Part shown: positions 1 through 8,421 of the stretch, one piece after another | Numbering within the stretch: position 1 is the first letter of the stretch | Layout of the letters: each line of letters opens with the position of its first letter | Assembly: GCF_004348445.1 (NCBI RefSeq) | Contig: NZ_SMKV01000039.1 | Coordinates: 1 to 50,772 of the forward strand | Length of the DNA stretch: 50,772 nucleotides | Source: Saccharopolyspora aridisoli | GTDB lineage: Bacteria > Actinomycetota > Actinomycetes > Mycobacteriales > Pseudonocardiaceae | Direction: 5' to 3' | The notes under the pieces: generated by a model | Database searches by the model: none | The model's input: only the letters and a program-made list of their open reading frames with translations | What the model was told of the DNA's origin: nothing | Made by a program: the position numbers and the translations under genes

Positions 1-662
1 CGGTCGGGGTGGGCGGGATCGCCCAGGTACCAGTGCTGGACCGGGGTTTCGTCGACGCGCGTGACGAGCAGCTCCTCGCCGCTGGGCGCCCACCAGTAGC
101 CGCGGTGGCGGTCCATCTCCTCGGCCGCGATGAACTCGGCGGCTCCCCAGGTGACGTTGTCGCCGTCCGGTTCGGCCAGAGCGCGGTCGCCGGAGCCGTC
201 GGCTGCGATCACGCGGAGCTGACCAGCGGAGAGGTAGGCGATGTGGCGTCCGTCGGGGGAGGGGCGAGGGTCGGCGACCGGCTGCCGGACCGGGAGCTCG
301 TGGACGTCGCCGGTGGAGACCTCGGCGATGAACAGCCGCCCGGACAGGGTGAACACGACCTGCTCGCCGTCGCGGTCGGTGCTGTAGCCGGTGATGCCGG
401 TCGCCCGTTCCCGGGCGCGCTCCCGCCGGGCCTGCTCTTCGGCGGTCACCTGGTCCTCGGCCAGCTTCGCCGGGTCCACCAGCAACCGCTCGGTTCCGGT
501 GGCGGTGTCCAACGCCCACAGCGCCGTGGTGCGGTCGGTACCGCTGGTGGAGCGCAGGAACAGGACGCGCGCGCCGTCGCCGACGACGGTGAAGTTGCGT
601 GGCGCACCGAGGCTGAACCCCTGCGTGCGCGCGCTTCGGCGAGGAAACGATGCGGACGACAT
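1..662 (-). CDS. S9B family peptidase (DPP IV-like), N-terminal part, cut by window edge
   Basis: About 220 residues of the N-terminal beta-propeller region of a prolyl-oligopeptidase/dipeptidyl peptidase IV-type serine peptidase are encoded on the minus strand; the catalytic hydrolase domain lies outside the window. Translation from ATG at 662 begins MSSASFPRRSARTQGF and stays open to base 1. It contains propeller-blade motifs such as PRPSPDGRHIAYL, RGYWWAPSGEELL and VTRVDETPVQHWY, which are characteristic of S9B peptidases. Family members cleave dipeptides from peptide N-termini and are usually cytoplasmic in actinomycetes when no signal peptide is present, as here. The start is the first ATG before the conserved region; its ribosome-binding site is weak, so the exact start is uncertain. 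Confidence 0.8.
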   Translation of the reverse strand, partial: MSSASFPRRSARTQGFSLGAPRNFTVVGDGARVLFLRSTSGTDRTTALWALDTATGTERLLVDPAKLAEDQVTAEEQARRERARERATGITGYSTDRDGEQVVFTLSGRLFIAEVSTGDVHELPVRQPVADPRPSPDGRHIAYLSAGQLRVIAADGSGDRALAEPDGDNVTWGAAEFIAAEEMDRHRGYWWAPSGEELLVTRVDETPVQHWYLGDPAHPD

Positions 663-1006
663 GCGAACCAGCCTGCCATCACGCACACCCCGGTGCCGCA
701 CCAGGTCCGCCGGTCATCCCCACCGGTGCGTCCATCGAGCGTTCCGGAGGTAGGTGCTCCACCACCCGGCCACCGGTCCCCCAACACCGCATCTCCCACC
801 ACCGGATCCACGTGGACGGATTTCCGTTGAAATCCGGTTCATCGTTGAGGATTCGACGCTGAGGTGGGGGATTCGCCGGTGTGTTGGGAGGGGGTGGAGG
901 CGGGTGCGCCGGGCATGGTTCGGGGCGATCCAGCAAGGCCCGCAGCGTTTTCCGGGAGTTCCGGGGTGCGCGGGCCGCCGGCCCCGAGACGGATGAGAAC
1001 TGCACC
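663..1006. other. intergenic region between divergent genes, with two inverted repeats
   Basis: This 344-base gap separates the minus-strand peptidase from the plus-strand glycosyltransferase and must hold promoters for both. I see no convincing gene. It carries a perfect 10-bp palindrome TCCACGTGGA at 807-816, immediately followed by a hairpin at 817-836 (CGGATTTC and GAAATCCG, loop CGTT). There is no T-run, so an operator or a 5'-leader structure is more likely than a terminator. Confidence 0.5.
817..836. repeat. perfect 8-bp inverted repeat next to a 10-bp palindrome
   Basis: CGGATTTC at 817-824 and GAAATCCG at 829-836 form a perfect stem with a four-base loop. The palindrome TCCACGTGGA abuts it at 807-816. 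The pair sits in the divergent promoter region, so regulator binding is the likeliest role; this is an inference. Confidence 0.5.
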
Positions 1007-1945
1007 ATGCACCTGTCGATCGTCGTGCCGTGCTTCAACGAGGAGCACGGATTGCAACGGCTGCACGACGCGCTGGTCGAGGCGCTGTCCGGACACGTCC
1101 GGGATTACGAGGTGATCCTGGTCGACGACGGCAGCACCGACCGCACGTTGTCCGAGGCTCGGCGCCTCAGCGAGCACGACCCTCGGTTCCGGTACGTGTC
1201 GCTGAGCCGCAACTTCGGCAAGGAGCCCGCGATGCTCTGCGGGCTCCGGCACGCCCGCGGAGGCCAGGTGGCGCTGCTCGACGCCGACCTGCAGCACCCA
1301 CCGCGACTGCTTCCCCGGATGATGCTGCTGCTCGACACCGGCTACGACCAGGTCGTCGCGCGGCGCAGCCGATCCGGCGAACGGGCCTGGCGGACCGCCT
1401 CGTCGCGCGCCTACTACCGGCTCGCGAGCAGGTGGCTGGACGTGCGGTTGCAGGACGGTGCCGGGGACTACCGGGTGCTGTCGCGGCGCGCGGTCGACGC
1501 GCTGCTGTCCTTGCCCGAGCACCACCGCTTCTCCAAGGGCCTGTTCGCCTGGATCGGTTTCGACACCGGCTGGGTCACCTACCGCAACGTGCCGCGCGAG
1601 ACCGGTGAGTCGCGGTGGCGTCTGGCGGACCTGGTCGATCACGGCATCGACGGGCTGACCGCGTTCAACGACAAGCCGCTCCGCCCGGCGATCTACCTCG
1701 GCCTGCTCGTCGCCGGACTCGCGGGCGTGCTCGGAGCGCTCGCCGACGACGAGGAGCGCTGGCCGACCGTGCTCCTCGGACTGGGCGGTGTGCAGGTGCT
1801 CATGCTCGGCGTGCTCGGGGAGTACGCCGGTCGCGCCTACGCCGAGTCCCGGCGGCGGCCGCACTACCTGGTCAAGGAGAACGGCCCGGTACCGGATCCG
1901 CTTCCCGGCCAGCACCGGTTGTGCAACGCGGGATTGGTTCCGTGA
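1007..1945 (+). CDS. GT2 family polyprenyl-phosphate glycosyltransferase (GtrB/DPM1-like)
   Basis: A 312-residue family 2 glycosyltransferase expected to load a sugar from an NDP-sugar onto undecaprenyl or polyprenyl phosphate at the inner membrane face. The nucleotide-binding DDGSTD is at residues 40-45 and the metal-binding DADLQ at 92-96. QDGAGDYR follows near 149-156, and two C-terminal membrane helices are near 228-246 and 254-272. This is the usual GtrB/ArnC architecture. ATG at 1007 places the family's typical VVPCFNEE at the N-terminus; upstream in-frame starts only add low-complexity sequence. The stop codon overlaps the next start (TGATG at 1943-1947), so it is translationally coupled to the GtrA fusion. 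The sugar is not predictable. Confidence 0.9.
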   Translation: MHLSIVVPCFNEEHGLQRLHDALVEALSGHVRDYEVILVDDGSTDRTLSEARRLSEHDPRFRYVSLSRNFGKEPAMLCGLRHARGGQVALLDADLQHPPRLLPRMMLLLDTGYDQVVARRSRSGERAWRTASSRAYYRLASRWLDVRLQDGAGDYRVLSRRAVDALLSLPEHHRFSKGLFAWIGFDTGWVTYRNVPRETGESRWRLADLVDHGIDGLTAFNDKPLRPAIYLGLLVAGLAGVLGALADDEERWPTVLLGLGGVQVLMLGVLGEYAGRAYAESRRRPHYLVKENGPVPDPLPGQHRLCNAGLVP

Positions 1946-4374
1946 TGCGGCGGCTGCTCGGATCCTCGCAGTTCGGCCGGTTCGCCCTGGTCGGCGGGGT
2001 GAACACCGGCGTGCACTGGGCCGTGTACCTGGCGCTGTGGCTGGTGCTGCCGTACCTCCTGGCGCACGTGCTGGCCACCGGCGCGGCGATGCTGTGCTCC
2101 TACGCGCTGAACTGCCGGTTCACCTTCCGGGTGCCACCGAGCGGGCGCTCGTTGCTGCTGTTCCCGCTGGCGAGTCTGGTGCTGCTGGGCGTGAGCACCT
2201 CGGCGGTGGCGCTGGCGGTCGCCGTGTTCGGGGTCGATCCGAGGCTCGCGCCGCTGGTGGGTTTCGGGCTGGTGCCGGTGACGTTCATGGCCAGCCGCGC
2301 GGCGCTGACCCGCCCGCACAGCGGTGAGTGGCGCGGTGCCGCCGGGGTGGGGCTGGCGGTGGTCGGGCTCGGGACGTTGCCGCTGCTGGTCAATCGCTCG
2401 TTCTACTTCGCCGACGACAGCGCCGCCCAGTTCCTGCCGATGTGGCACCGGCTCGGCGAGCGGCTGCTGGCGGGCGAGTGGGCGCTGGGGTTGGAGCCGG
2501 ACTCGTGGATGGGCGGGAACCTGGCCGCCGAGTCGCTCTTCGGCATCTGGAACCCGGTGCACCTGCTGGACTTCGTCGTGGTCGCGCTGATCGGTGACCT
2601 GGCGGTCGCCGCGGCGGTGGTGAAGATCCAGTTCCTGGTGCTGCTGGCGGTCGGCTCGTACCTGCTGTGCCGAGGTTGCGAGGCGAAACCCGCTGCGGCG
2701 TCGGTGATGTCGGTGGCGCTGCCGGGGTCGGGGTTCGTGCTTCACTTCCAGGCCGCGAGCTGGGCCGGTGGGCTGATGGGCTTGGCGTGGTTGCCGTGGG
2801 CGTGGTGGGCCCTGCGGCGGTACCTCGCCGGAGGCGCGCCGGCGGTGCTGCCGTTCGTGCTGTGCTACCTGTGCGTCTCCGCCGGTGATCCGTACGGCCT
2901 GCTCGCGTTGTGCCTGGTCTTCGCCGCGCTGGCGGTCGAATTCGGCCCGCGCCGGTTGATCGCGATCGGTGTCGCGGTGGCCGCGTGCCTGCCGCTGGTG
3001 TTCTGGCCGGTGCTGGCGACCGCCGCGGTGGGCTGGCGGTCGGGTCGCGAGCTGTTCAACTCCGGTCTGCTGGTACCGGGCATCGGCGACCTGCTCAACG
3101 CGAGCACGCCCGGTTTCCTGCCGCAGATCATCTCCTTCGGCGACTACCGGATGACGGTTCCCGCCACCTTCCTGTCGTGGTTCGCGGTTCCGCTGCTGCC
3201 TTGGCTGAAATGGCGCGAGGTGCCGTGGCGGCGGTGCACCGCGGTGGTGCTGGTCGCGGGCTGCTTCGCGCTGCTGTGCTTGGGCCCGTCGAACGTGTGG
3301 ATGTTCCGGTGGCCGCTGCGGCACATCGCGGTCCTGCACCTGGCGGTGGCGGTGCTGCTGTCGGTGGCGTTGTCCAGCGGTCTGCGCCGGGACCGCGCCT
3401 CGACGCGCGCGGCGGCCTCTGCGCTGCTGGTGGTGGCAGGTGGCTACCTGGCCTTCGCGGCTTGGCCCGCGCAGGCGCCGAAACACCTGGTCGGACTGGT
3501 GCTGGTCGCCGGGCTGCTGGCGTTGGCCCTGCGCGGCAGGTTGTTCGCGGTGCTGCACCTGGGAACGGCGTTGGTGCTGGGGCTCCACCTGCTGTGGTTC
3601 CCGATCAACCGCGACGTCGCCGACTACAACTTCCCGACCGACGTCGACGCGCTGCGCCGCGCCCACGCGTCGCTGCGCGACGGCACGGTGGTGCAGGTGG
3701 CGGCACGCGAGCGGATACCGCCGGAGCGGATCGCCGACCGCAGCGCGTGGTCTGATCTGCTGCTCGGCAACATGCCGGCCGCCGCCGGTGTCTCGAGCCT
3801 GGTGTCCTACACGGGAATCGGCCACGACGCCATGCACACGTCGTTGTGCCTCAACTACTTCGGCGGAACCTGTCCGCGCGCGTACGACCGCCTGTGGGGT
3901 CCCGATCGGCTCGCCGACCAGCTCAAGGCCACCCACGTCGTGGTGCAGCGACGGCTGCGCGAGGTCGCCCAGCCGCCACCGGGCTGGCGCGTCGCGCACC
4001 GCAACGGCGAGGTCGTCGTGCTCAGCCGCATCGCGCCGGTCCCGTGGCCGCGCGGGCGGCTGAGCGTGGCCCGCGGGGTTGAGGTGCTGGAGGACGTGCA
4101 GCGCGGCGCGCGCACCGAGACCGTCAGGTTCAACGGGAGCGGGGACCTCGTGTTCGCGCGGTTGTTCTGGCCCGGTTACCGGGCCACTGTGGACGGACGT
4201 CCGGTGCCGGTCTCCGCAACCGGAGCGGGGTTGCTGAACGTGCGGGTTCCGCGCGAGATCGCCGGCGGGACGTTGAGGCTGTCGTGGTCGCCACCGGGTG
4301 TCCAAGCGGGGCTGCTGCTGGTGGTGACCGGGGCGCTGGGCGCGCTGTGGATGTCGTGGCGGTGGGCGCGATGA
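1945..4374 (+). CDS. GtrA flippase domain fused to a large multi-membrane protein (GT-C or YfhO-like)
   Basis: An 809-residue membrane protein. Residues 1 to about 120 form a GtrA-like four-helix domain (GRFALVGGVNTGVHW, then YALNCRFTF). This family is thought to flip polyprenyl-phosphate-linked sugars. After a short linker, a second part of about ten hydrophobic segments begins with FYFADDSAAQFLPMWHR (about 153-169). An acidic pair after the first helix resembles the catalytic loop of GT-C glycosyltransferases and YfhO-type proteins. Roughly residues 600-770 look extracytoplasmic. In canonical gtr operons gtrA and the transferring enzyme are separate genes; here they share one chain. The start overlaps the GT2 stop and the end overlaps the PIG-L start. 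GT-C assignment of the second part is inference. Confidence 0.75.
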   Translation: MRRLLGSSQFGRFALVGGVNTGVHWAVYLALWLVLPYLLAHVLATGAAMLCSYALNCRFTFRVPPSGRSLLLFPLASLVLLGVSTSAVALAVAVFGVDPRLAPLVGFGLVPVTFMASRAALTRPHSGEWRGAAGVGLAVVGLGTLPLLVNRSFYFADDSAAQFLPMWHRLGERLLAGEWALGLEPDSWMGGNLAAESLFGIWNPVHLLDFVVVALIGDLAVAAAVVKIQFLVLLAVGSYLLCRGCEAKPAAASVMSVALPGSGFVLHFQAASWAGGLMGLAWLPWAWWALRRYLAGGAPAVLPFVLCYLCVSAGDPYGLLALCLVFAALAVEFGPRRLIAIGVAVAACLPLVFWPVLATAAVGWRSGRELFNSGLLVPGIGDLLNASTPGFLPQIISFGDYRMTVPATFLSWFAVPLLPWLKWREVPWRRCTAVVLVAGCFALLCLGPSNVWMFRWPLRHIAVLHLAVAVLLSVALSSGLRRDRASTRAAASALLVVAGGYLAFAAWPAQAPKHLVGLVLVAGLLALALRGRLFAVLHLGTALVLGLHLLWFPINRDVADYNFPTDVDALRRAHASLRDGTVVQVAARERIPPERIADRSAWSDLLLGNMPAAAGVSSLVSYTGIGHDAMHTSLCLNYFGGTCPRAYDRLWGPDRLADQLKATHVVVQRRLREVAQPPPGWRVAHRNGEVVVLSRIAPVPWPRGRLSVARGVEVLEDVQRGARTETVRFNGSGDLVFARLFWPGYRATVDGRPVPVSATGAGLLNVRVPREIAGGTLRLSWSPPGVQAGLLLVVTGALGALWMSWRWAR

Positions 4375-6017
4375 GGACTGCCGTGCTGCTCGCGATCGCG
4401 TTGCTGCTGGTGGCGCCGGGGGCCGCGGCGGCGGGCTCACCGAGGCCGTCGCACCTGCAGATGGTGGCGCACCCCGACGACGACATGCTTTTCATGAGTC
4501 CGGACGTGCCCTTGGCGATCCGCTCGGGTGCTCGGGTCACGACGGTCTTCCTCACCGCGGGGGAGAGCGACGTGCAACTGCCCGCGGACTACGCGGCGAG
4601 CCGCCTGGCCGGTGCTCGCGCCGCGTTCGCGGCGATGGCCGGGGTCGCCGACGACTGGACGCGCTCGGCTCTGCAACTACCCGGAGGACGGACGGCCGAA
4701 CTGCACCGGCTCCGCCAGCGGCCCTCGGTGGGTCTGGTGTTCCTCGGCCTGCCCGATGACAACGATCCGCGTGCTCGGCACGCGCTGAGCAGGCTCTGGC
4801 GGGACCCGGCGCACCGCGTGGAGACCGTCGCCGCTACGGGGTCGATCGTGCCCGTGACCACCCACGACCGCAGATCGGTGATCGATTCGCTGATCCGCCT
4901 CCGGGAGGAGTTCGCGCCGACGCTGGTCCGCACGCAGGACCCGCGACCGGACCCGCGCCACCAACAGCAGTGGGGGAGCGCCCATGACCACCCCGACCAC
5001 CTCGCCACCGCTCGGTTCACCGAAACCGCGCTGATCGGAACCGATCTTCCGCTGCTGCACTACCGCGATTACAACGTCGCCGACGCGCCGCCGAACCTCC
5101 CGCAACGCGTGGTGGCCGACAAGCGCGCGGTGTTCGCCCGCTACGCCGAGCACGATCCGCTGGTCAGCCTCGATGAGCCCTACGACGCCTGGCTCGCCGC
5201 GATGCGCCTGCGCAGGCCGTGGGGATCGCGGTGGCTGACCAGCGGTCGCCACGCGCACGTGCGCGGGCGTGACCTGGTGGTCGGGGATTCGGTTGTGGAC
5301 ACACCCGGATTCGCCCCGCGCGAAGGGTCCGCGTCCTTCGCCGATCCTGCGACGGTGGTGGTGCAGGACCGGGATTCGGGTGCGGTGTGGCTCAAGGCCG
5401 GGGGCAGGTCGTGGCGATCGTTGGGCGTGCCGCCACCGCGGGAACCGCGCGTGGACCTCGGGCCGCCGTCGGCGGTGTCGGTGCGGGGTCGCGTGGTGGT
5501 CGCGGTCCGCGACTCCGGCGGCGGGGTGAGCGTCCGCGACACCGGGGCGTGGTGCCGGCTCGGCGGTTCCGACGTGGGCGACGAGGTCTCGGTGCTGGCA
5601 TCGGGGAGCGGCGAGATCCACGTGATGGCCGCCTCCCGAAGCGGGATGCTGCACTGGCGGCTGACCGAGTCCGGATGCGGTGTGCCCGTCGCCTCCTCCG
5701 AACACCCCGTCGGTGCCATCGCCACCACGAGCGGGTACGCGGCCTACCGCGACTCCCGAGGCGATCTGGTGGTGCTGGCCGAGTACGCGGGCTGGGGACG
5801 GGTGTGGACCATCGACGCCGAGGCGATCTCCGATCCGGCTATGGCCCCTGGCCCGGTGCTCGCCGCCCGCAACGCCGACGGACTCCTGCAGATCTTCCGG
5901 CCGGACGGCACGACCACCCTCGGCCCCGTCGAAGCGCAACCCGCGTTGTCCCCGAACGGAGATCAGGCCGCCGCCCTCACGGGCGACGGCCTGATCAGGA
6001 CCTTCTCCGTTCCCTAG
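4371..6017 (+). CDS. secreted PIG-L family deacetylase with C-terminal beta-propeller-like region
   Basis: A 548-residue exported protein with a signal peptide at about 1-21 (leucine/alanine-rich, ending near AAAAG). The zinc-binding PIG-L motifs are HPDDD at 34-38 and HDHPDH at 205-210. Such enzymes remove N-acetyl groups from sugars such as GlcNAc-inositol, mycothiol precursors or surface polysaccharides. Export argues against a mycothiol role and fits modification of a surface glycan. From about residue 300 to the end there are repeated short strands with W and G positions, resembling a lectin-like propeller. The start overlaps the upstream stop by ATGA at 4371-4374, making this the third gene of a coupled operon. 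The 3' end contains a strong hairpin. Confidence 0.85.
   Translation: MRTAVLLAIALLLVAPGAAAAGSPRPSHLQMVAHPDDDMLFMSPDVPLAIRSGARVTTVFLTAGESDVQLPADYAASRLAGARAAFAAMAGVADDWTRSALQLPGGRTAELHRLRQRPSVGLVFLGLPDDNDPRARHALSRLWRDPAHRVETVAATGSIVPVTTHDRRSVIDSLIRLREEFAPTLVRTQDPRPDPRHQQQWGSAHDHPDHLATARFTETALIGTDLPLLHYRDYNVADAPPNLPQRVVADKRAVFARYAEHDPLVSLDEPYDAWLAAMRLRRPWGSRWLTSGRHAHVRGRDLVVGDSVVDTPGFAPREGSASFADPATVVVQDRDSGAVWLKAGGRSWRSLGVPPPREPRVDLGPPSAVSVRGRVVVAVRDSGGGVSVRDTGAWCRLGGSDVGDEVSVLASGSGEIHVMAASRSGMLHWRLTESGCGVPVASSEHPVGAIATTSGYAAYRDSRGDLVVLAEYAGWGRVWTIDAEAISDPAMAPGPVLAARNADGLLQIFRPDGTTTLGPVEAQPALSPNGDQAAALTGDGLIRTFSVP
5961..5996. terminator. bidirectional terminator hairpin embedded in the 3' end of the PIG-L gene
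   Basis: GATCAGGCCG (5961-5970) pairs perfectly with CGGCCTGATC (5987-5996). An inner CGCCC/GGGCG stem encloses the loop TCAC. It lies within the last 20 codons of the PIG-L gene. The facing transporter gene ends at 6014 with its stop overlapping the PIG-L stop, so no intergenic space exists for a terminator. There is no clear T-run. The terminator role is inferred from position and stem strength. Confidence 0.55.
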
Positions 6018-7357
6018 GCCGAAGCCCCCGCGGCCTCCGGTGCTCCGGCGCGCGGGGCGCGGTGCTCGCCGGGGTCGCTCTCGTCCTTCATGCGCAGCGA
6101 CAGGACGCCCACCGCCAGGTACATCAGGCAGAACACGATCGTCGCGCCACCGCCTCCGACCAGCGGGTACAGCACCGTCACCACCACCGGTCCGACGAAG
6201 GCCGCGCCACCGGCGCCGAAGTTCAGCACCGCCAGCGCCGAACCCTTGTCCTTGGTGGCGACCATCGAGGGCATCAGCGCCGACAGCGGCACGAAACCGG
6301 CCAGCAGCAGGCCGTAGACCACACCGAGCACGGCCGCCACGGCGAAGCTCTGCGAGGCCACCGAGCTGAAGTACCAGAGCGGGGTGGCGATCGCGCAGCC
6401 CAGGCAACCGAACCAGGTCACCGTGCGGCGCCAGCCGAAGCGGTCGCCGAACACGCCGAAGAACAGGTTGGCCGCGATGTTGGCGCCGTAGGCGATCGAC
6501 GCCAACGACGCCACCTGCGCCGCTGTCAGGAACCCGCCGTCCGGTGCCGCAGGCCCGAAGGTGAACGGGAACATGGCGAAGAACCCGTACTGCGGGGCGG
6601 TGTTGACGATGCGGATCAGGCCACCGGCGAGCACCCGGCGGTCACGCCACAGGATGTCCACGCCCTCGGCGAGCCGCTTGAGGCTGCGCGGGTTCTCCAC
6701 CGTCTCATCGGCGATCGGCTTGAGCCCGTGCTCCTCGCGCACGGCGAAGGACCCCAGAAGCACGCCGAACGTCACCACGACCAGCGACAGCACCAGGGTC
6801 TGGTAGTCGCTGAGGCCGAACACGCCGATCGACAGCGCCGCCAGCGCGGCACCCAGCGTCGGCAGACCGCCGGTGAAGGCGAACCAGAACCAGCCGGCCA
6901 CCGAACCGCGCATCTTCGTCGGGCTCGCGACCTGCGCCCACGCGAGGAACGAGAACGCGAACAGCGGATACGCCAGGCCGCGGATGCCGTAGGTCGCGAC
7001 GATGAAGGCCCCGTTGTGCGAGGGCAGCGCCACGAACAGGAACAAGCATTCGAACGCGATCCACCACGCACCGCCGAGCCACATCACCCGGCGCGGGCCC
7101 CAGATCGCGGAAAGCGTTCCGGAGAACCACGCCGCGATCATGGCCGCGACGCCGTAGAGCGTGACCGTGGCGAAGGAGGCCACCGCGCCGGGTAGCGCAC
7201 CGCCCTCGGGTCGCTGCAGGTAGTCGGACAGGAACGTGGTCTCCACGCCGTCGCCGATCATGAAGATCAGCACGGCGACGAAACCCCAGAAGAGCTGCCG
7301 CGGAATGCCTATGCGGTCGAGGAAGCCCGGGTAGCCGGCTGCGGACGTTCGGGACAT
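6014..7357 (-). CDS. MFS transporter, RbtT/DalT/CsbX polyol permease type
   Basis: A 447-residue, twelve-helix major facilitator. The N-terminal stretch with GDGVETTFLSDYLQ, GPRRVMWLGG and YGIRGLAYPLFAFSF is typical of the RbtT/DalT/CsbX group of proton-coupled polyol transporters (ribitol, arabitol and relatives). ATG at 7357 was chosen because it begins the conserved region (MSRTSAAGYPGF); the upstream GTG/ATG extension lies over the promoter. It is transcribed away from the DeoR regulator's far side, with a putative operator at 7438-7460 upstream. It is probably the uptake system for the substrate of the operon at 8422-14532. The exact polyol is unknown. Confidence 0.85.
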   Translation of the reverse strand: MSRTSAAGYPGFLDRIGIPRQLFWGFVAVLIFMIGDGVETTFLSDYLQRPEGGALPGAVASFATVTLYGVAAMIAAWFSGTLSAIWGPRRVMWLGGAWWIAFECLFLFVALPSHNGAFIVATYGIRGLAYPLFAFSFLAWAQVASPTKMRGSVAGWFWFAFTGGLPTLGAALAALSIGVFGLSDYQTLVLSLVVVTFGVLLGSFAVREEHGLKPIADETVENPRSLKRLAEGVDILWRDRRVLAGGLIRIVNTAPQYGFFAMFPFTFGPAAPDGGFLTAAQVASLASIAYGANIAANLFFGVFGDRFGWRRTVTWFGCLGCAIATPLWYFSSVASQSFAVAAVLGVVYGLLLAGFVPLSALMPSMVATKDKGSALAVLNFGAGGAAFVGPVVVTVLYPLVGGGGATIVFCLMYLAVGVLSLRMKDESDPGEHRAPRAGAPEAAGASA

Positions 7358-7437
7358 CACTGTCTCCAACAAGGTCGGATGTGTCGGTGCGTCGCCGCAC
7401 CTAGCCAACGAATGTCGGCCATCATGCACCCTGTTGA

Positions 7438-7460
7438 AGTTAACGCACAAGATGTTAATT
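7438..7460. promoter_or_regulatory. putative DeoR operator upstream of the transporter
   Basis: A 23-bp element starting AGTTAACGC and ending GTTAATT, with an inverted TTAAC/GTTAA core. It matches the element at 8368-8390 at 18 of 23 positions, including the first nine and last seven bases. On the minus strand it precedes a CATGAT-like -10, so a repressor bound here would block transcription of the transporter. DeoR-family repressors in sugar loci commonly bind such paired sites. Confidence 0.65.
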
Positions 7461-7510
7461 CGGTTCGGTTCGCAGAGCGCGCTCCGACGTCACCGTCCCG
7501 GGTGGTCGTG

Positions 7511-8299
7511 TCAGTCCACGGGTGAGAGCTGGACGTCGGCTTCTTCCCGCATCTCCTCGACCAGGGCGTCGTCGAGCTTCCCCGCCAGCAGGACGTGGTC
7601 GAAGGCGCTGACCGGGGCGAGCTGGTGCAGAGCCGAGCGGGCGACCTTGCTGGCGTCCATCATCAGCACCTTCGTCGTGGCGCTGCCCATCATCGCCCGC
7701 TTGACCAGCACGATCTCCTGCTCCTGGTGGTAGGTCAGGCGGGCGTTCATCGCCGAGGTGGACAGGAACACGATGTCCACCGAGAACGTCGAGATCATCT
7801 CCTGGCACGGCAGGCCCAGGTAGGAGTCGTGCGTGCGCGAGTACTCGCCGCCGAGTCCTATGAGTCGGATGTCGGGCACGTCGCGCAGGGCCTCCTGGAC
7901 TTGCCGGTAGTTGCTGACCACGGTCAGCGGACCGACCTCCGGCAGCAGCCTGGCCAGCGCGAGCGCGGTGGTGGAGTCGTCGAGCATCACCGACATGCCG
8001 GGCGTGATGAACCGCAGGGCGTCGGCGGCCAGCGCCTCCTTCTCGGCGGTGTGGGTGTGCAACCGGAAGTCCGAACTGGACTCGAACACCGTCGACGGCT
8101 GGGCCGAAACCCCTCCGTGGTACTTGCGCAGCAGGCCCCGCGTCGCCAGGTCGTCGAGGTCGCGGTGCACGGTCATCAGGCTGACCCCGGTCAGCGTGGA
8201 CAGCTCCGCGGCGCTGGCGAACCCCTGCGAGAGCACGTGATCGACGATCTTCTGCTGCCGCTGGAGGCGGGGGGACTGCTTCTTCGGTGCTGACGCCAT
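7511..8299 (-). CDS. DeoR family transcriptional regulator
   Basis: A 262-residue regulator with a winged helix-turn-helix at about residues 14-65 (LTGVSLMTVHRDLDDL, then LRKYHGG), followed by a DeoRC sugar-phosphate sensor domain related to phosphosugar isomerases (LDDSTTALALARLLP, VSNYRQVQEAL). Family members usually repress sugar catabolic operons and release DNA on binding a phosphorylated intermediate. It lies between the transporter and the catabolic operon, and matching palindromic elements flank it on both sides. The effector is probably a sugar phosphate made by one of the two kinases downstream; that is an inference. Confidence 0.9.
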   Translation of the reverse strand: MASAPKKQSPRLQRQQKIVDHVLSQGFASAAELSTLTGVSLMTVHRDLDDLATRGLLRKYHGGVSAQPSTVFESSSDFRLHTHTAEKEALAADALRFITPGMSVMLDDSTTALALARLLPEVGPLTVVSNYRQVQEALRDVPDIRLIGLGGEYSRTHDSYLGLPCQEMISTFSVDIVFLSTSAMNARLTYHQEQEIVLVKRAMMGSATTKVLMMDASKVARSALHQLAPVSAFDHVLLAGKLDDALVEEMREEADVQLSPVD

Positions 8300-8367
8300 G
8301 CGCTCATCTTGCCTCGTCGGGTGCGTTGAGCGATGCGGACCTGCCGGAGTATCACTCTGCTAGTGAC

Positions 8368-8390
8368 AGTTAACGCTGAGAGTGTTAATT
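8368..8390. promoter_or_regulatory. putative DeoR operator upstream of the catabolic operon
   Basis: The second copy of the 23-bp element (AGTTAACGC to GTTAATT, with the inverted TTAAC/GTTAA core) in the divergent gap between deoR and the HAD gene. It overlaps the expected promoter region; a GTGACA-like -35 lies at its left edge. One site here could control both the operon and deoR itself. Confidence 0.65.
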
Positions 8391-8421
8391 TGGGTGCATC
8401 AGTGATTGGCGGGAGGTACGT

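Noticed and set aside
1864..4440. Long minus-strand open frame of 858 codons
   Set aside because: Antisense to the GtrA fusion gene, with Q/R/H-rich low-complexity translation and no motif. High GC at third codon positions removes stops from the opposite strand.
4677..6407. Minus-strand open frame of 576 codons
   Set aside because: Antisense across the PIG-L and MFS genes; glycine/arginine-rich with no family resemblance.
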